Part shown: piece by piece, positions 37,627-48,912 of the stretch
Numbering within the stretch: the stretch's first letter is position 1
Layout of the letters: every line of letters begins with the position of its first letter
Source: Sebastes aleutianus
Taxonomy: Eukaryota; Chordata; Actinopteri; Perciformes; Sebastidae
Reading direction: 5' to 3'
Assembly: GCA_916700875.1 (NCBI GenBank)
Contig: CAKAKS010000001.1
Span: 17,202,461 to 17,266,460 of the forward strand
Length of the DNA stretch: 64,000 nt
The notes under the pieces: generated by a model
What the model saw: the letters and a program-made list of their open reading frames with translations, nothing else
What the model was told of the DNA's origin: nothing
Databases searched by the model: none
Program-made: the position numbers and the translations under genes

Positions 37627-37985
37627 CAGAAAATTCTCCTCTTGGTCCCAATCACCCTAACAGAGCTGTTTCACGCCCCGCAAGCTTGGAACGAGCTGCA
37701 AGGCATACTTAACTTGAAATATTGACCCTCTCTTGACATACTTAAAAAATATTTAAAAATATGTTTTTACAGAACAATGTTGTTGCTTTTAAGTTCCAGT
37801 ATTTATTTTATTTTATGTCTTTTGTTGTGTTTCGATATGTTTTTAATCGTGATGTTATCTGTCCCTGTTTGTAGTCGTATATGAAACTTCTCACTTGCGG
37901 CCCATCTTGACCAGAACTCCCTGGCAGAAGACATAGTGTATTTAAATTGGACCTTTCTGGTTAAATAAAGGATAAATAAATAAGA
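37627..37985 (+). mobile_element. LINE 3' end, plus strand
   Basis: The plus-strand frame from 37627 reads LFHAPQAWNELQGILNLKY, a stop, then PSLDILKKYLK, which resembles the extreme C-terminus of non-LTR LINE proteins (APxxWNxLQ...LKL...SLxxFK). A non-coding 3' end follows: CTTGACCAGAACTCCCTGGC and then GGTTAAATAAAGGATAAATA. This tail is common in fish LINEs. Orientation is opposite to the fragment 340 bp to its left, so they are separate insertions. Confidence 0.78.
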
Positions 37986-38394
37986 TAAAAAAAGCAAAAA
38001 CTGTTTTATGATTACACATACTCCAGTTATAGTCAGAATAGTGTAGTAAATCCTTTTGCCACTAAAATATGCTTAAATTGCATTCAATAATAGTATCTGC
38101 CAAAACTAAACCCATTTACTGCATTTAAGTGTCAATTACATTCTGGGTTTCAAGACTCCAGAATAACTTTTTTCAACAACGTCCCAAAACATTATTTCAA
38201 CTGTCTCAAAGTCAGTGTAAACAGTAAAACAATCTAAATTATGCTTTTACCTTGTTATTGTCATCTATAGTGGTACATTTGCATAAATACACACAATTCA
38301 AGTTATTAGGAAATACATGATTGTAATTTTATCTAAATACTTGCTTTGATTAAAAAATACCAATTCTTGGCATTAGTAGTTTTAATTATGCATT
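37986..38394. other. Non-coding interval
   Basis: AT-rich; nothing recognised. Confidence 0.6.
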
Positions 38395-38535
38395 ATAAGC
38401 TGCTCAGAGCTTTTAGGAAGTTACAAAGGTCATAAGTCCCTCTCTAATATCTATTTTTATATTCCTGTAAATTGTATTGTTTCAAGTTTCTCGCCAAAAT
38501 ATAAAATTCACATGATTGCATGAACACATCATGAT
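38395..38535 (+). repeat. Repeat shared with 58237-58369
   Basis: GGTCATAAGTCCCTCTCTAA, then ATCTATTTTTATATTCCTGT and GTTTCAAGTTTCTCGCCAAA correspond to GGTCATAATTCCCTCTCTAT..., ...ATTCAAGTTTCTCACCAAA in the same order at 58 kb. Class unknown. Confidence 0.7.
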
Positions 38536-38644
38536 AACGTTTACCTTCACTCAATGGTCATTTTTACTAAGCAGACCTTGAAGGCATCATAATTTAACTC
38601 GATGTCACCTTCAGCTAGCATTAGCACACTGGAGAAGATCTCCT

Positions 38645-38750
38645 TGAGGGCTTTCTGCAAGATATCCCCTCAGGTTTTAGGCAACAAACCTACTCGGTTA
38701 GGTTGAGGAAAAGATCCTGGTTTGGGTTAAAATAAACTCTTTCTGGTAGA
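38645..38750 (+). mobile_element. Family B fragment
   Basis: TTTTAGGCAACAAACCTACT, then GGTTAGGTTGAGGAAAAGATCC and TGGTTTGGGTTAAAATAA (boundaries approximate) match the family B tandem unit at 11721-11947. No flanking family B sequence survives. Confidence 0.65.
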
Positions 38751-39713
38751 AGAGGATTTCATCCTTGGCTCACATTTCCATGGAAAAGGACAGATTTAAA
38801 ACACCTGACAAGGAGGACTAACATGGGGACTTTTACAACAAAGTTACTCACATCTTTGTCCAGGGGGAATAGGCGCATGGACTTCTCTACAAATAAAGTA
38901 AGTGCCTCTCTACTTTTTAAACCCTTTTATTGGCTTTGTGTATGTTGTCTCATGTTCGGCTGCTGGTGCGCTGTCACTAGTATTTTTCTCTCCTTTTTCT
39001 CCTTTATCCTGGTGCACCGTGCTCAAAAGAGCATGAACCAAGGAGGCATCTCCATCCATAACAGAGAATGACCAGTCTGATAGATAACATATGTACCAAT
39101 CCAGAGCCACAACATTGTTTTTTGGTTATGTCTAAAGTTTAACTAAATTATCACAAGACTTCCACTGAGCAGAATCCAAAGTCCTGCTGTTAAGTGGAGT
39201 TGTGTTGTTTGATTTTCAAACAAAGCAAGCCCGGGTGGGTTTTGTTGTTCTGTGTTATTGTTAATTTCTTCAGTTATTTCTGCTGTGAGTCTGTGGCAAA
39301 TTGTCCCCTGTAAGGTGCTTCTGACAGCACCACTTCACACACTTCCCTCTCCCAGACGACCCATGCAGAATTTTATTTTTAAGGACCGAGCATTTGAGAC
39401 AGCATACTTCAACAAAAATACATAAATAGCAACAAGGGCTAAGGAATGCTTCAGTGCAGTCTGACAAGTTTTTGGACAGTAGTGAGTTCTATATACAGTA
39501 GATATATATATGCTAAGAATGTATGCAATCTCTACAATGATGGTGGTATATATATACATATATATACAGCATGTACATGTATGTATTTAAAGTCCCCTAA
39601 TGACGATATTGTTTTAAGAAAAACAATGATGTACAAAATGATTGTCCAAGCTGAAGAGAGAGATGCACATAGATATAAATATCTGTGGACCAATATGTTG
39701 CAACATCCATAAG
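38751..39713. other. Non-coding interval with AT-rich microsatellite
   Basis: An impure (TA)n/(TATA) microsatellite lies at about 39486-39590. Nothing else recognised. Confidence 0.6.
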
Positions 39714-40529
39714 TAGAGGTGTCACGATTCTCTAAATCCATGATTTCATTTTGTATTTAAACACGCCATTGTCGGACTATGGAGTCTTGATTTGTAAAGA
39801 TCAACAACATCATCATTGGTTTTATGCCCTGACAACTGTCATTTACACTTACAAATTATTGTTTTCTTCTTTAAAAAGAGAACTGAACTCCCTTTTTATT
39901 TAGAAAGTGTTTCAAAAATTAGTCTACAATATAAAAAAAACCTGCATCTTTTCAATATCAGTATCTGTGTGACCTACCTCAGTACATAATCATTCCAAAA
40001 ACAAAACATAAATCCTTCTGCAGTGTGCTGTACTCTACAGAAATATGGTTTGCTGTCATTTACTGTCACGCTTGTTTCTCTCCTATTTCCCCCTCTCTCC
40101 TCCCTCCCTCCTGGGCGAAGAGACGGAGCTTTGGACACAGTCTGTGAGCTGTAGAAAAGCTATGATGAATAAGGAAAAGTAACTAACTAAAGTCTGCTAG
40201 CCACTAGGCTAATTCGTGCATTGTAAAATACCACAGGCATGCAGGAAGTGCCCTGAGTATCGTAGCAACAGGGATGGCCCACATTTCCCATCATGCCTGC
40301 CTAGTCCCAAAATGCAAATGTTACTTTTGTCAGTGTTTGTAATGTAATGTGTGTGTTCAGAACATGGTGGCTTATGTTGGTAATCAGGATTTTTGTGCTG
40401 GTTTATAGTTCAAACCATGACTGAGACAGCTGTTTCATTTCTTGAGATGGCTGCTGTATTTTCTCTGACGCACGCAAGTAGCTAATTTCAATCGATTTCC
40501 GACTTTGAATCGAAATCGTGACGCCCGTA
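39714..40529. mobile_element. hAT-like non-autonomous element, 816 bp
   Basis: The inverted termini are TAGAGGTGTCACGATT and (reverse complement of the right end) TACGGGCGTCACGATT. The flanking octamers TCCATAAG (39706-39713) and CCCACAAG (40530-40537) agree at six of eight positions, as expected for an old 8-bp hAT target duplication. The interior has no recognisable transposase. A broken BED zinc finger lies just outside the right end on the minus strand. Confidence 0.75.
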
Positions 40530-40649
40530 CCCACAAGTGGCCACAATGTATAGGCAGTAAGTGCTACACACACGAGGGCATGCTGAGATGAATAAGTGAG
40601 CTCAATCAACTGGTAATAACTATCCTCGTACAGTGTCGCCACTGTTGAC

Positions 40650-40887
40650 GGGCCCGTTTATATTTTATTACCTTTGCAAAAGCCCCAATGATTGAGGGTC
40701 GATTGCTCAACGTGATAGGAGTACCGGTCCGGCTGCCCTATGGATGTGGATGGAGTCGGTGGCAGACCTCGTATTCTGTTGGATGGTGAGTTTTAAGATG
40801 GGAGCGGAGATTTGTGGTGTTTCCATCTTTAGTTCCGACTTGTTTATCGTACAACTTACAAATCACTTTGTTCACATTCTCTGGCTC
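40650..40887 (-). pseudogene. Broken BED zinc finger of a hAT-type transposase
   Basis: The minus strand at 40887-40762 reads EPENVNKVICKLYDKQVG, then TKDGNTTNLRSHLKTHHP and TEYE. This is the signature of a BED-type (ZBED/hAT) DNA-binding finger: Cys-x2-Cys, a GNTTNLRSHL helix and a final His pair. The second zinc-binding Cys is a Tyr here (CKLY instead of CKLC), so zinc binding should be lost. Stops lie on both sides (a TAA seven codons before the first Glu of the quoted segment, and one soon after VCHRLHPHP). Further along, PSIIGAFAKVIKYKRA resembles the linker after the finger in hAT transposases. No catalytic DDE or hATC region is present. It is a transposase relic rather than a host ZBED gene; a decayed host gene is less likely given the repeat-rich setting. 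Confidence 0.82.
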
Positions 40888-41720
40888 TCCTTTTTATTGA
40901 TTTAAAAACAAAGAATCGCCAAATAGGCGCATTTACGGTGGTAAGGCCCAGGCTGTAAAAATAGGTCAATCACATACTGTACTTTCAAATAGCATACGTG
41001 TATGTATGCTACACCTAAAACTACATTATTTAACAAGGAAGCAACGATAGTAGCTAGTTAAAGTAGTTAGTTTAACCCTTTTCCCCTGAGTTGGTTGTCA
41101 TTCATCACTTTGCCAGCACCTGCTATAAGTGTCTCTTGGAAAGCCACAACAGACTTTGAAGAATTAAGATGGCAAAAGCCAGTATTTTTCATAAAAAATA
41201 AATGATGGTGTTCACCTGTGGCTTTGACTAAGCCTTGTCTGCAATACACTTAGCATGCTGTTTTGTTCTTTTCTGTTTTCTACCACTGTTACTGTGCCAT
41301 CGCGCTCCGTGTCACCTCACTGTGATAATTTGTTGCCGTTTTTCTAACAGTGCATGAAGCTAGCAACAGGTGAGTGCACCTAAGTGGCCGTACTGACGCA
41401 GAAGATTTGTTTAAAGGCAATTAACATGGTCGATGTCTGCGTTCACAGACAACAGCGAGCACGGAGGGAACGACTCAGAGAATTAGCAGGAAGGTGGGAC
41501 CGCAGCTACAGGTTATTAGAACCAGGAAGCCAGTAACTGGCAGGCTTCAGGAAAACAGAAATAGCTTGAACACTAAAACAGCGTGCTCGCAGGCAATCTG
41601 GCAAACAACACTAAAACTGCCTCTACTCACACATACACTAATTGGAGATTAGGAGCAGCTGTGAAGGCAGGCAGCAGATCAACACTGATAAGAATGAGCA
41701 ACAGGTGTGAAGAACACAAA
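40888..41720. other. Non-coding interval
   Basis: No feature supported. Confidence 0.55.
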
Positions 41721-42266
41721 GGTTGTATTCTAAACTGCATCCTATACTAGTAGGACGTACTGATTTGGCCAAAACTTTGCATGTAGTATGCGAACAAAAG
41801 CAAAATCTACATTATGCCAAAAATACCCGTATGTCATACTGATTTGGAAAAAGATCATCAGCATGCATCGGACCAGTCTACCTCGCCTACTGTATCCCAC
41901 AATGCAAAGCGCTGGACAGCTACAGGCTACGGTTACAACAACAATAGCAGCGAAATACGGCTAGTTTTTTACATTTTTCGTAGCTATTTCATCACTGGAT
42001 TCACTTTGAGACGAGAAATCAACTGTGTAGATTTTGAATGTTTATAGTTTTTACAATATTAGATGACGAATCAAACATTTTTAGGACTTTAGAAGCTCCA
42101 CACTGGTCCGATGCATGCTGGAGATTTCTTCCGAATCAGTATGACATCCGGGTATTTTTGTGCATACTGTAGATTTTGCTTTTGTTCGCATACAGCATAC
42201 TAAATGATACATTTTGTCCAAATCAGTTACGTACAACTAGTATAGTATGCGGTTTCGAATACAGCC
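41721..42266. mobile_element. Long-armed palindromic MITE
   Basis: The left arm 41721-41879 and right arm 42102-42266 are inverted copies. The termini are GGTTGTATTCTAAACTGCAT and (reverse complement) GGCTGTATTCGAAACCGCAT; inner segments share GCGAACAAAAGCAAAATCTA and CAGCATGCATCGGACCAGT. The spacer of about 220 bp is unpaired. It encodes no protein. No convincing target duplication, so the superfamily is open. Confidence 0.9.
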
Positions 42267-44207
42267 AGAGAGTCCCAGGTGGACAGGAGAGGAAAAAAAA
42301 ACACAAATAGGAAAATGGGAAACAGCATGAAGAGAAGAGTCAGGGCAGAGATTATAAGAGAGGATAGAACAGCTGTGGCCGTGACAACTTTTATGTGCAG
42401 TACTAAATAGTTAATATCTTAACATCTGGCCAAATAAAACAAGAATAGCAGAGATACATAGAGGGAAAGTTGTATATGTGTGTTTGCATAATTTGGGTGA
42501 ACTCACCCTTTAAGTCTTCTGCTGAGCAGTTTTGACCACTTAGTATTTGTCTTGTCCTTGAGTCTTTAACATAACCAGGCTTTAGTAATACCAACACCAA
42601 AAAGCTGCTCCCCTAAGCTTTTTAATGATGTCAGACCAGCTGGCCTCACTTCCCTCGAAATGATTATTATTTAAAAAGCTTTGAAAGAGAACCAAGCATG
42701 CTCTTAACCCCTGTGCGGTTTGATTATAGATCATACAGAGGGGTCGAGGGTGCCACATTGACCCTGCGTCATGTCTTGTGCAGTATAAACATCTGAAATT
42801 AGTACTCAAGCAAAACATTATTGACTTTTCATCTGCTTTTAAAAAAATATTCAGCCTCACATCATTAGTCATGGAATATTTTACAGTGGATCTGAATTTT
42901 AGTTTTTGTACAATCTTTTTTGTGCACTCCCAAAGAGCGCCCTTCCATGAGGTTTCTATAGCTACAGTACATTTGTGCACAGTAATCAGCAGCGAAATGT
43001 CTGTTTTGCCTACATAGGAGGTGTGTCAAGATTTAGGAAAATACACTTTTATTCAACATAATAAATTAACTTGCATCACCACACTGTTGTATTATCAAAC
43101 GGTGTTAATATACTTAAATATTATGACATTTTCAATGATAAAATAACTTACATTTATATTGTTTCTGTAAGGGATCCAAATAATATGTAGCGTTAATATC
43201 TCTGAGGGAATCTGTCCAAATGATCTTAGAGATTGAACGTTTTTGCACGTCTTAGAAGAAAACAATCGTTGCATGTGGATCATGTGAAATACATACTATC
43301 TTTGTACTTAAAGGTACGCCTATACTCGCACGATACTGAGAGCACAGGGGTGTGTGTGCATCGTCCACACGAGGCGTAAAACCAGCACTCGTGGACTCCT
43401 CATGACACATTTTGTTGGAAAAAACAGTGTGTGAGAGGGGAAATGTACTGTTTTATTGGTCCAGCGCACGCTACATGTTGAGCCAACTCAAAGCTTTGAA
43501 TATTGATTAATAGCCCTAGTTTTCTGTCTGTAACATTACTGTGCTACACTTAGGTGAAGTTGCTGGACTGTTTTCCCTTCAGCGAATAACAATACTGAAT
43601 CTGTGATCAGCATTGCTTGCTTTATTGTTGACATCTACCCGGTGCTTGTAGTTAAAATCCTTTTTCTGACATTATCAGGTAAGCAGCGCAAAAGTTTTTC
43701 GTGTATATGCTTTACTCAAAGGTGTGTGAATTGACCTGGATATGAAACGTCCGTAGTGCAAAATATTATAACATTCGTTTCTATAGAGATGAGACTCTCC
43801 TCTCCTCTTGTAAAAGTCAGCAGCGGCGGTCATATCTTTGCAGCGGCGCAGTGCCGCTGCTGCTTGCATATCTGGGAAACACTGACCTGAGGGTGAATGT
43901 GAGGGTTGAAAACATTTTAAGACAGGGCAGGTTTCTGTATTGTTCCAGATGTGTATTTAGAATACATTTACATCTGGTCTCAACACCACCCTGCTGTGAA
44001 AAGCTTAATTTCTCGCCGTTTCTGAGTGCATCACTACGTCTGGATCAAGTTCTGTTGAAACAGTAACGGTGACACCTTGGTGTGACTCCAGACAATGCAA
44101 AATTTAAGTCTGTCTGCAAAAAACTTTTATTTATAATTGAGTAAGCACAGTAATTGTATAAATAATATCTACTTTTACTTTATTGCTTGCTCTGTGCACT
44201 CTAGCTG

Positions 44208-44231
44208 TCTCTCTCTCTCTCTCTCTCTCTT
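44208..44231 (+). repeat. (TC)n microsatellite
   Basis: Twelve TC units read directly. Confidence 0.95.
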
Positions 44232-45262
44232 TCTCAAACTTTTAAACTAAATTCTTCTACCCACAAACACACTGCATCTGTGTGTCCTTACAGCAACTCT
44301 TCTTCCAGTGTGCCCACTGTTGTAGCTTGAAAAACACATCCAAGGTGAAAAGATCCCCATGAAGATGTCACAAATGGCGGTTAAACTTTCGCAGAAAAGT
44401 TACTGGTGAGGTTACTACCCTCAGGACGTGTCAAATCAAATAATGTATAACTGCATACAATTACACAGAGTGGACTTATTTGCCTGGGGAATACAAAACT
44501 GAATAATAGATAAACATGATACATAACGATGACTCTGTATGATCAAATCAGGTACTCTACTTTCTTCAGCAGTGCTTTTAAAACAAAAATGAAAAAAAAA
44601 AATCGGTAAGAGAACCCAAGTCAACGCACGGAGCAGATCCTGTTGACATGCCTCTGAAAGTTGTCAAAACACTAAGTTAAGTAAAGTAATGTTGCATTCA
44701 GTCCATGCACACTGGACCAAGGGAAATCTGATTTGGTCCACTGGTGAGATTGATCCAGAGCCGGAGTTTGTACTCCTGCAGACAAACACAGAAATTCCCC
44801 TCCAGGTTATAGACCAGGGCCGGCCAAGGCTAGATTCACTTCCCCAATCCCTGGAATCTCTGTATCACCCAGGTCCTAATTGGCTTTTGTGATTGGCTTG
44901 TTAGATAGCCAGGGTCCTATCCCTGAAATTCCCACTCAAGGGTGGGGGACTGCTCATTTTCACCGTGAGCCACTGAGCTTTAACAAGATGTCCGGTCCTG
45001 CAGGCAGGCCACTGTGATCCTCTCCTGGGGGCAATCAGTAGACACTCTCACCTCCTGTGTCTTAGAAAGAGACTCCCTCAGGTGATGACCGAGGCCAGGG
45101 ATCAAGGAGCGTGTCACTATCACACTCTTAGTCTTAAACACAAGTTCTTTTCCTCACCCCCCAGTCCATCCTACTAATTAAACTTGATGCTCAGGAAGAA
45201 GCCTGACTTCAGCAATTATGTGAACCTCAGCTATAATCATGGCAAATGCAGAGCCGCCACAC

Positions 45263-45292
45263 AGAGTGTCAGCGCCCAGAGTGTCAGCGCCC
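45263..45292 (+). repeat. Perfect 15-bp tandem duplication
   Basis: AGAGTGTCAGCGCCC occurs twice with no gap (45263-45277 and 45278-45292), immediately before the palindromic repeat that follows. Confidence 0.95.
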
Positions 45293-45294
45293 AC

Positions 45295-46685
45295 AGCTGC
45301 GTAAAACACTTTAAGTTTTCTCCTTAGGTATGACTCTTAAGGTGTCATTTTTCTTTAGCTGAAGGACTTATTTAAGGGTGTCGCAGAGAATCCCTTAAAA
45401 TATTTCCTTAGTTAAGGAAAAGGTTTTTTACTGCATTGATAAATTGATAATACAGCGGTAAAACTCTACGGTTTTCATGGAGAATGTGTGTTTGCTTGCA
45501 CTCGCACACTTAGACGGCAACATTAAAGAAGTGTTCCACTATCTCATCCGCATCTTGTTTTTTTGCAAATAAACGCAGTTGTGAAATTAAGTTTTTTCCA
45601 ACTACGGCTTTTATGCAGGGTTAAGTCCTTTTTATCTTTCAATGATTTTAAAAAGGTTATGCATGCTTTTATCACCACACGTCTTGACTATTGTAATTCA
45701 CTTTACGTTGGTGTTAGCGAAGCCTCTTTGTCTCGCCTGCAGCTCGTCCAGAACGCGGCAGCTCGTCTTTTAACTGATACACGTAAACATGAGCACATCA
45801 CCCCGATTCTGGCTTCACTTCACTGGCTCCCTGTGCGTTTAAGGATTGATTTTAAGATTTTGTTATTGACATATAAATCATTAAATGGGCAAGCTCCGAC
45901 CTATCTCTGATCTTTTAAAACCACATCTTTTATCGAGGACCCTCAGATCAACTGACCAGTTGCTTCTGAATGTCCCGAGGTCTAGGTTGAAGCTCAGGGG
46001 TGACCGAGCCTTTGCAGTTGCAGCTCCAAAGCTCTGGAACACTCTGCCTCCACTGCCTGTTTTTAAATCAAACCTCAAAACGCACTTTTATTCCTTGGCT
46101 TTTGGCTCGGCATGAGAGTTGACTATTTTAATCCTTTTTTTCCTTTCCTATTGGTCTTAATTCTTTTATTATTTTGATGTCCTGTTGGTTTTAAGTTGGT
46201 CTTAGTGTTTTATTGTGTTGTTTTTATGTATAATTGTACAGCACCTTGGTCAATTTTTGTTGTTTTTAAATGTGCTTTATAAATACATTTGGATTGGATT
46301 GGATTGTTTTGATGGGACTGACAAGAAAAGACTGGTCAGACAAATCATGAATTGACTGGCGGTCAAATCTATAGTGTAAAATCTATTGCTGTCTTTGTTA
46401 AGTGTATCCATTGGGTTCTTCCGGAACACTCTTCTCGGGATGAATTCATATTCTTCATATATCGCCATAAACTCTACCGTGTTGCAGTTAAGATAAAGTC
46501 AGAGGTACTTTAAGGTTTTTCCTTACTTTGGTTGCCATGGCCTTTGTTCAACTATTTACTGTAACTAATTTTAAGGAAACCTTAAAGAGAAGACTTAAGG
46601 GTGTTTTGTGCAACCAATTTTATTTTAAGGAAACCTTAACCTAAAGGAAAATCTTAACTTCAGGTGGTTTGTGCATCTGGCCACA
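45295..46685. mobile_element. Palindromic AAGGTTTTCCTTAA-type repeat split by a LINE
   Basis: The outer ends are inverted and rich in TTAAGG/CCTTAA: GCGTAAAACACTTTAAGTTT at the left, and (reverse complement) GCACAAACCACCTGAAGTTA at the right, each followed by TCCTTAGG/CCTTTAGG sequence. The middle is occupied by a LINE fragment (about 45550-46306). The fold of the outer parts suggests a non-autonomous DNA element; its target duplication is not evident. Confidence 0.65.
45560..46306 (+). mobile_element. L2-type LINE 3' fragment: C-terminal ORF2 region, frameshifted
   Basis: The plus-strand frame at 45563-45910 contains HAFITTRLDYCNSLYVGVSE, then LQLVQNAAARLL, HITPILASLHWLPVRLRIDF and KILLLTYKSLNG. 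These are the conserved motifs downstream of the palm domain in fish L2-like non-LTR reverse transcriptases. The reading shifts frame near 45905 and resumes with VPRSRLKLRGDRAFAVAAPK and LWNTLPPLP, ending at a TGA at 46113-46115. The 3' end follows, with CAGCACCTTGGTCA, GTGCTTTATAAATACATTTG and a tail of three GGATT units (46291-46306), the tandem-repeat tail typical of L2. The 5' part with endonuclease and catalytic residues is absent, so it is a 5'-truncated, dead copy. Among repeats in this window it has the longest near-intact coding stretch. Confidence 0.92.
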
Positions 46686-47631
46686 GAATCCTTGTTTGTC
46701 CACTTGTTTGGCCTTCTGGAGACGAGTATCTCAGTGAATTCAACAATGTATCCATGGGGACACAGCTATATTATTCACAGCATTCCTATTAATAATATTG
46801 ACAGTGCGGCATCTTATCTCTCTTAATATCCTGCTTGAAACATTTTCTCCTTATTGATTGTGTAATTGACTTTTAAAATGCAATATTAGGAGGCATCTCA
46901 CGCGGTAACAAGCAGAGTGACTTTTAATGACGCAGAATTGATTTACCAAGATGCCATACAGATCTTTACTGATAAATGTTATAACTCAAGAACTTTATCA
47001 AGGTAATAAATTCACCAGACACATTATTGGTCTGCTGGCGTGAAGCTGAGGACTCCATAATAATTTGTATTACGATAGTAGTGTGACAGACATCTTCTCC
47101 GGAGAGATTAAGTATACTTGGAGCCCTTCTACTCTGAAGGCTGTCCCTTGTACAACATAGTTACCGTGAAAAATTGTTTACAGAAGACTTGTTTCTAATT
47201 AACTTCATCTCAATAACAACAGCTCAGTTCAAGGCACGATAGTAATTTCCTAGAAATCCAGACAGAAGAGCGTGTGAATGGTGCTTGTACAGCGTGCATA
47301 TATCTGAATGCGGCAGTGGCCCAAGACTACGCACGGACTTTGTGTTTATGCATCAAATGTTTTGGAAAATTGTGCCTCGTTCATAACAATGGCAATTCAC
47401 TTTGTTTTTGTATTGAAAAACAATTTTGTCCTCCAGGATAATTGCTTCAAATAGCAGGTTGCTCCAGACGAGAGAGAGACGACTAAACACAAGTGATATG
47501 TGGCGAGGCTGGGGTCAATTAAGATCAGGAGTCAGGGCTGGTGCCAAATGTCAATTTCTAATTCGTGGATTGGAATTTGATTCACAACACACAAGATAAT
47601 GCTATGTTTATGGGTTCTGATTGAAATGTAG
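46686..47631. other. Non-coding interval, apparently single-copy
   Basis: No repeat match. ATTA/TAAT-rich sequence at 46780-47060 resembles conserved non-coding DNA in texture; unproven. Confidence 0.5.
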
Positions 47632-48182
47632 TTAAAGCTGCGGGAGGCAGTTTATTTTTGGCATTATTGGGCAAAAATTCCATAATAACCTTTGAGCATA
47701 TTGTGATTCAAATGGGACCCCAGGGTAGGCAGTTTTATGCCTGCAGTTCTCCTCTCTCCCCTTTCTGTCCCGAAACCCCGTCCACCAGATGAGCACATAG
47801 GCATATGCACGCGCTTCACATCTCTTCCTAACATACAGCGAGCAAGCAAACTCTGGTGGAGGGAGCACAACACATTTTCCAGATGTACAACGAGTGATGT
47901 CGCAGCCCAAAAAGGGGATGTGATTTGCCGTTGTTTTAAGTAACATTTTCCCAGCTAGATTGATTCATTTTTATGTTTTGTACACTGATATATTTTATAT
48001 AGGCTTACGATTATATAGGCTGTGATATTGATTCACTTTTAGATGCTGTCTGTGAAGGGATGGAGGTGGAGCAGGTTCGCCTAACTTTGCAAAAATAGAG
48101 CCAGTGTTTTTTAAACAAGCGACACGTTGTTTAGGCTGTCCGCTGACACACGGAGGTTAGTTATCTGATGTTCGCTCGTTTG

Positions 48183-48537
48183 TAGGGGTGACCCAAATGC
48201 TTTGAAGCTTCAAAGCTTTGACCATTGCCATGGTAATCGACCACCAATTCAGTATTCGAACGCTTCAAATTATTTTTTGTTTTTTTATATAGAGTATAAG
48301 TATGTTATAATAAAGTAGAAGTCCCCAAATAGCCCATGAAATAAGCAATAATTTTCATATTCAACATTAATGATTATTAGTTATTCTCAGACAGATATCG
48401 CTGTCTGTTGTGTGTAGAGGTGTGTGTGTGTAAAGTAGTGCGGCAGCGGCGCTGTCCAAGGTACTGAAACGAGGGGAGATGGAGACAGACACACCGAAGC
48501 ATCGAAGCTCAACAAAATGGTATTCGGGACAGCCCTA
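48183..48537. mobile_element. hAT-like MITE nested in the 47.6-kb element
   Basis: The termini are TAGGGGTGACCCAAATGC and (reverse complement) TAGGGCTGTCCCGAATACC, with GAAGCTTC/GAGCTTCGA just inside. The 8-bp target duplications are CTCGTTTG (48175-48182) and CTTGTTTG (48538-48545), matching at seven of eight. A (TG)n run lies at 48420-48430. No coding sequence. Confidence 0.9.
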
Positions 48538-48776
48538 CTTGTTTGCAGCGTGTCCAGTAGGGAAGAGGTGTCGTACAGTAACCTGTGAAAGTACTAGTCA
48601 TTCATTTCAAACATCATCCCGATCATCCGTCATTGTGATCCCGTTGCCGTTATATAGCAGCAATTCTACGAGAATTACTGTCCTGTTTTCTTTGCAAACT
48701 TGTGTGCCGGTAAACCCCTTCGAGATGACATACTTTGAGTTGAGGCTATTGCGAGCTGCAATATCAAGAGAGAAAA

Positions 48777-48912
48777 GCGTTTCAGAGATGGAGAGAAAAT
48801 GTTGCTAATAGTTTAGCCTTTTGGTAACTGTAGCCGTCACGGATGCACAGCAGCAGTGAGCTCACACAGAAGGCTAAACTATTAGCAACATTTTCTCTCC
48901 ATCTCTGAAATG
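48777..48912. repeat. Inverted repeat, about 45-bp arms, 2 mismatches
   Basis: The left arm 48777-48822 (TTTCAGAGATGGAGAGAAAA, then TGTTGCTAATAGTTTAGCC) is repeated as its reverse complement at 48868-48912, with only two mismatches seen and a 45-base loop. It is much better conserved than the arms of the host element. Confidence 0.93.

Larger units (their letters stand above)
42267..45294. other. Non-coding interval
   Basis: Contains a (TC)n microsatellite (44208-44231), an 8-bp-arm GC hairpin at 43840-43860, and a perfect 15-bp duplication (45263-45292). The block 44690-45240 is richer in G+C but matches nothing I know. No coding sequence supported. Confidence 0.5.

Noticed and set aside
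40762..40887. Host ZBED-type transcription factor exon
   Set aside because: A zinc ligand is lost, stops lie on both sides, and it lies beside transposon ends; a transposase relic is simpler.
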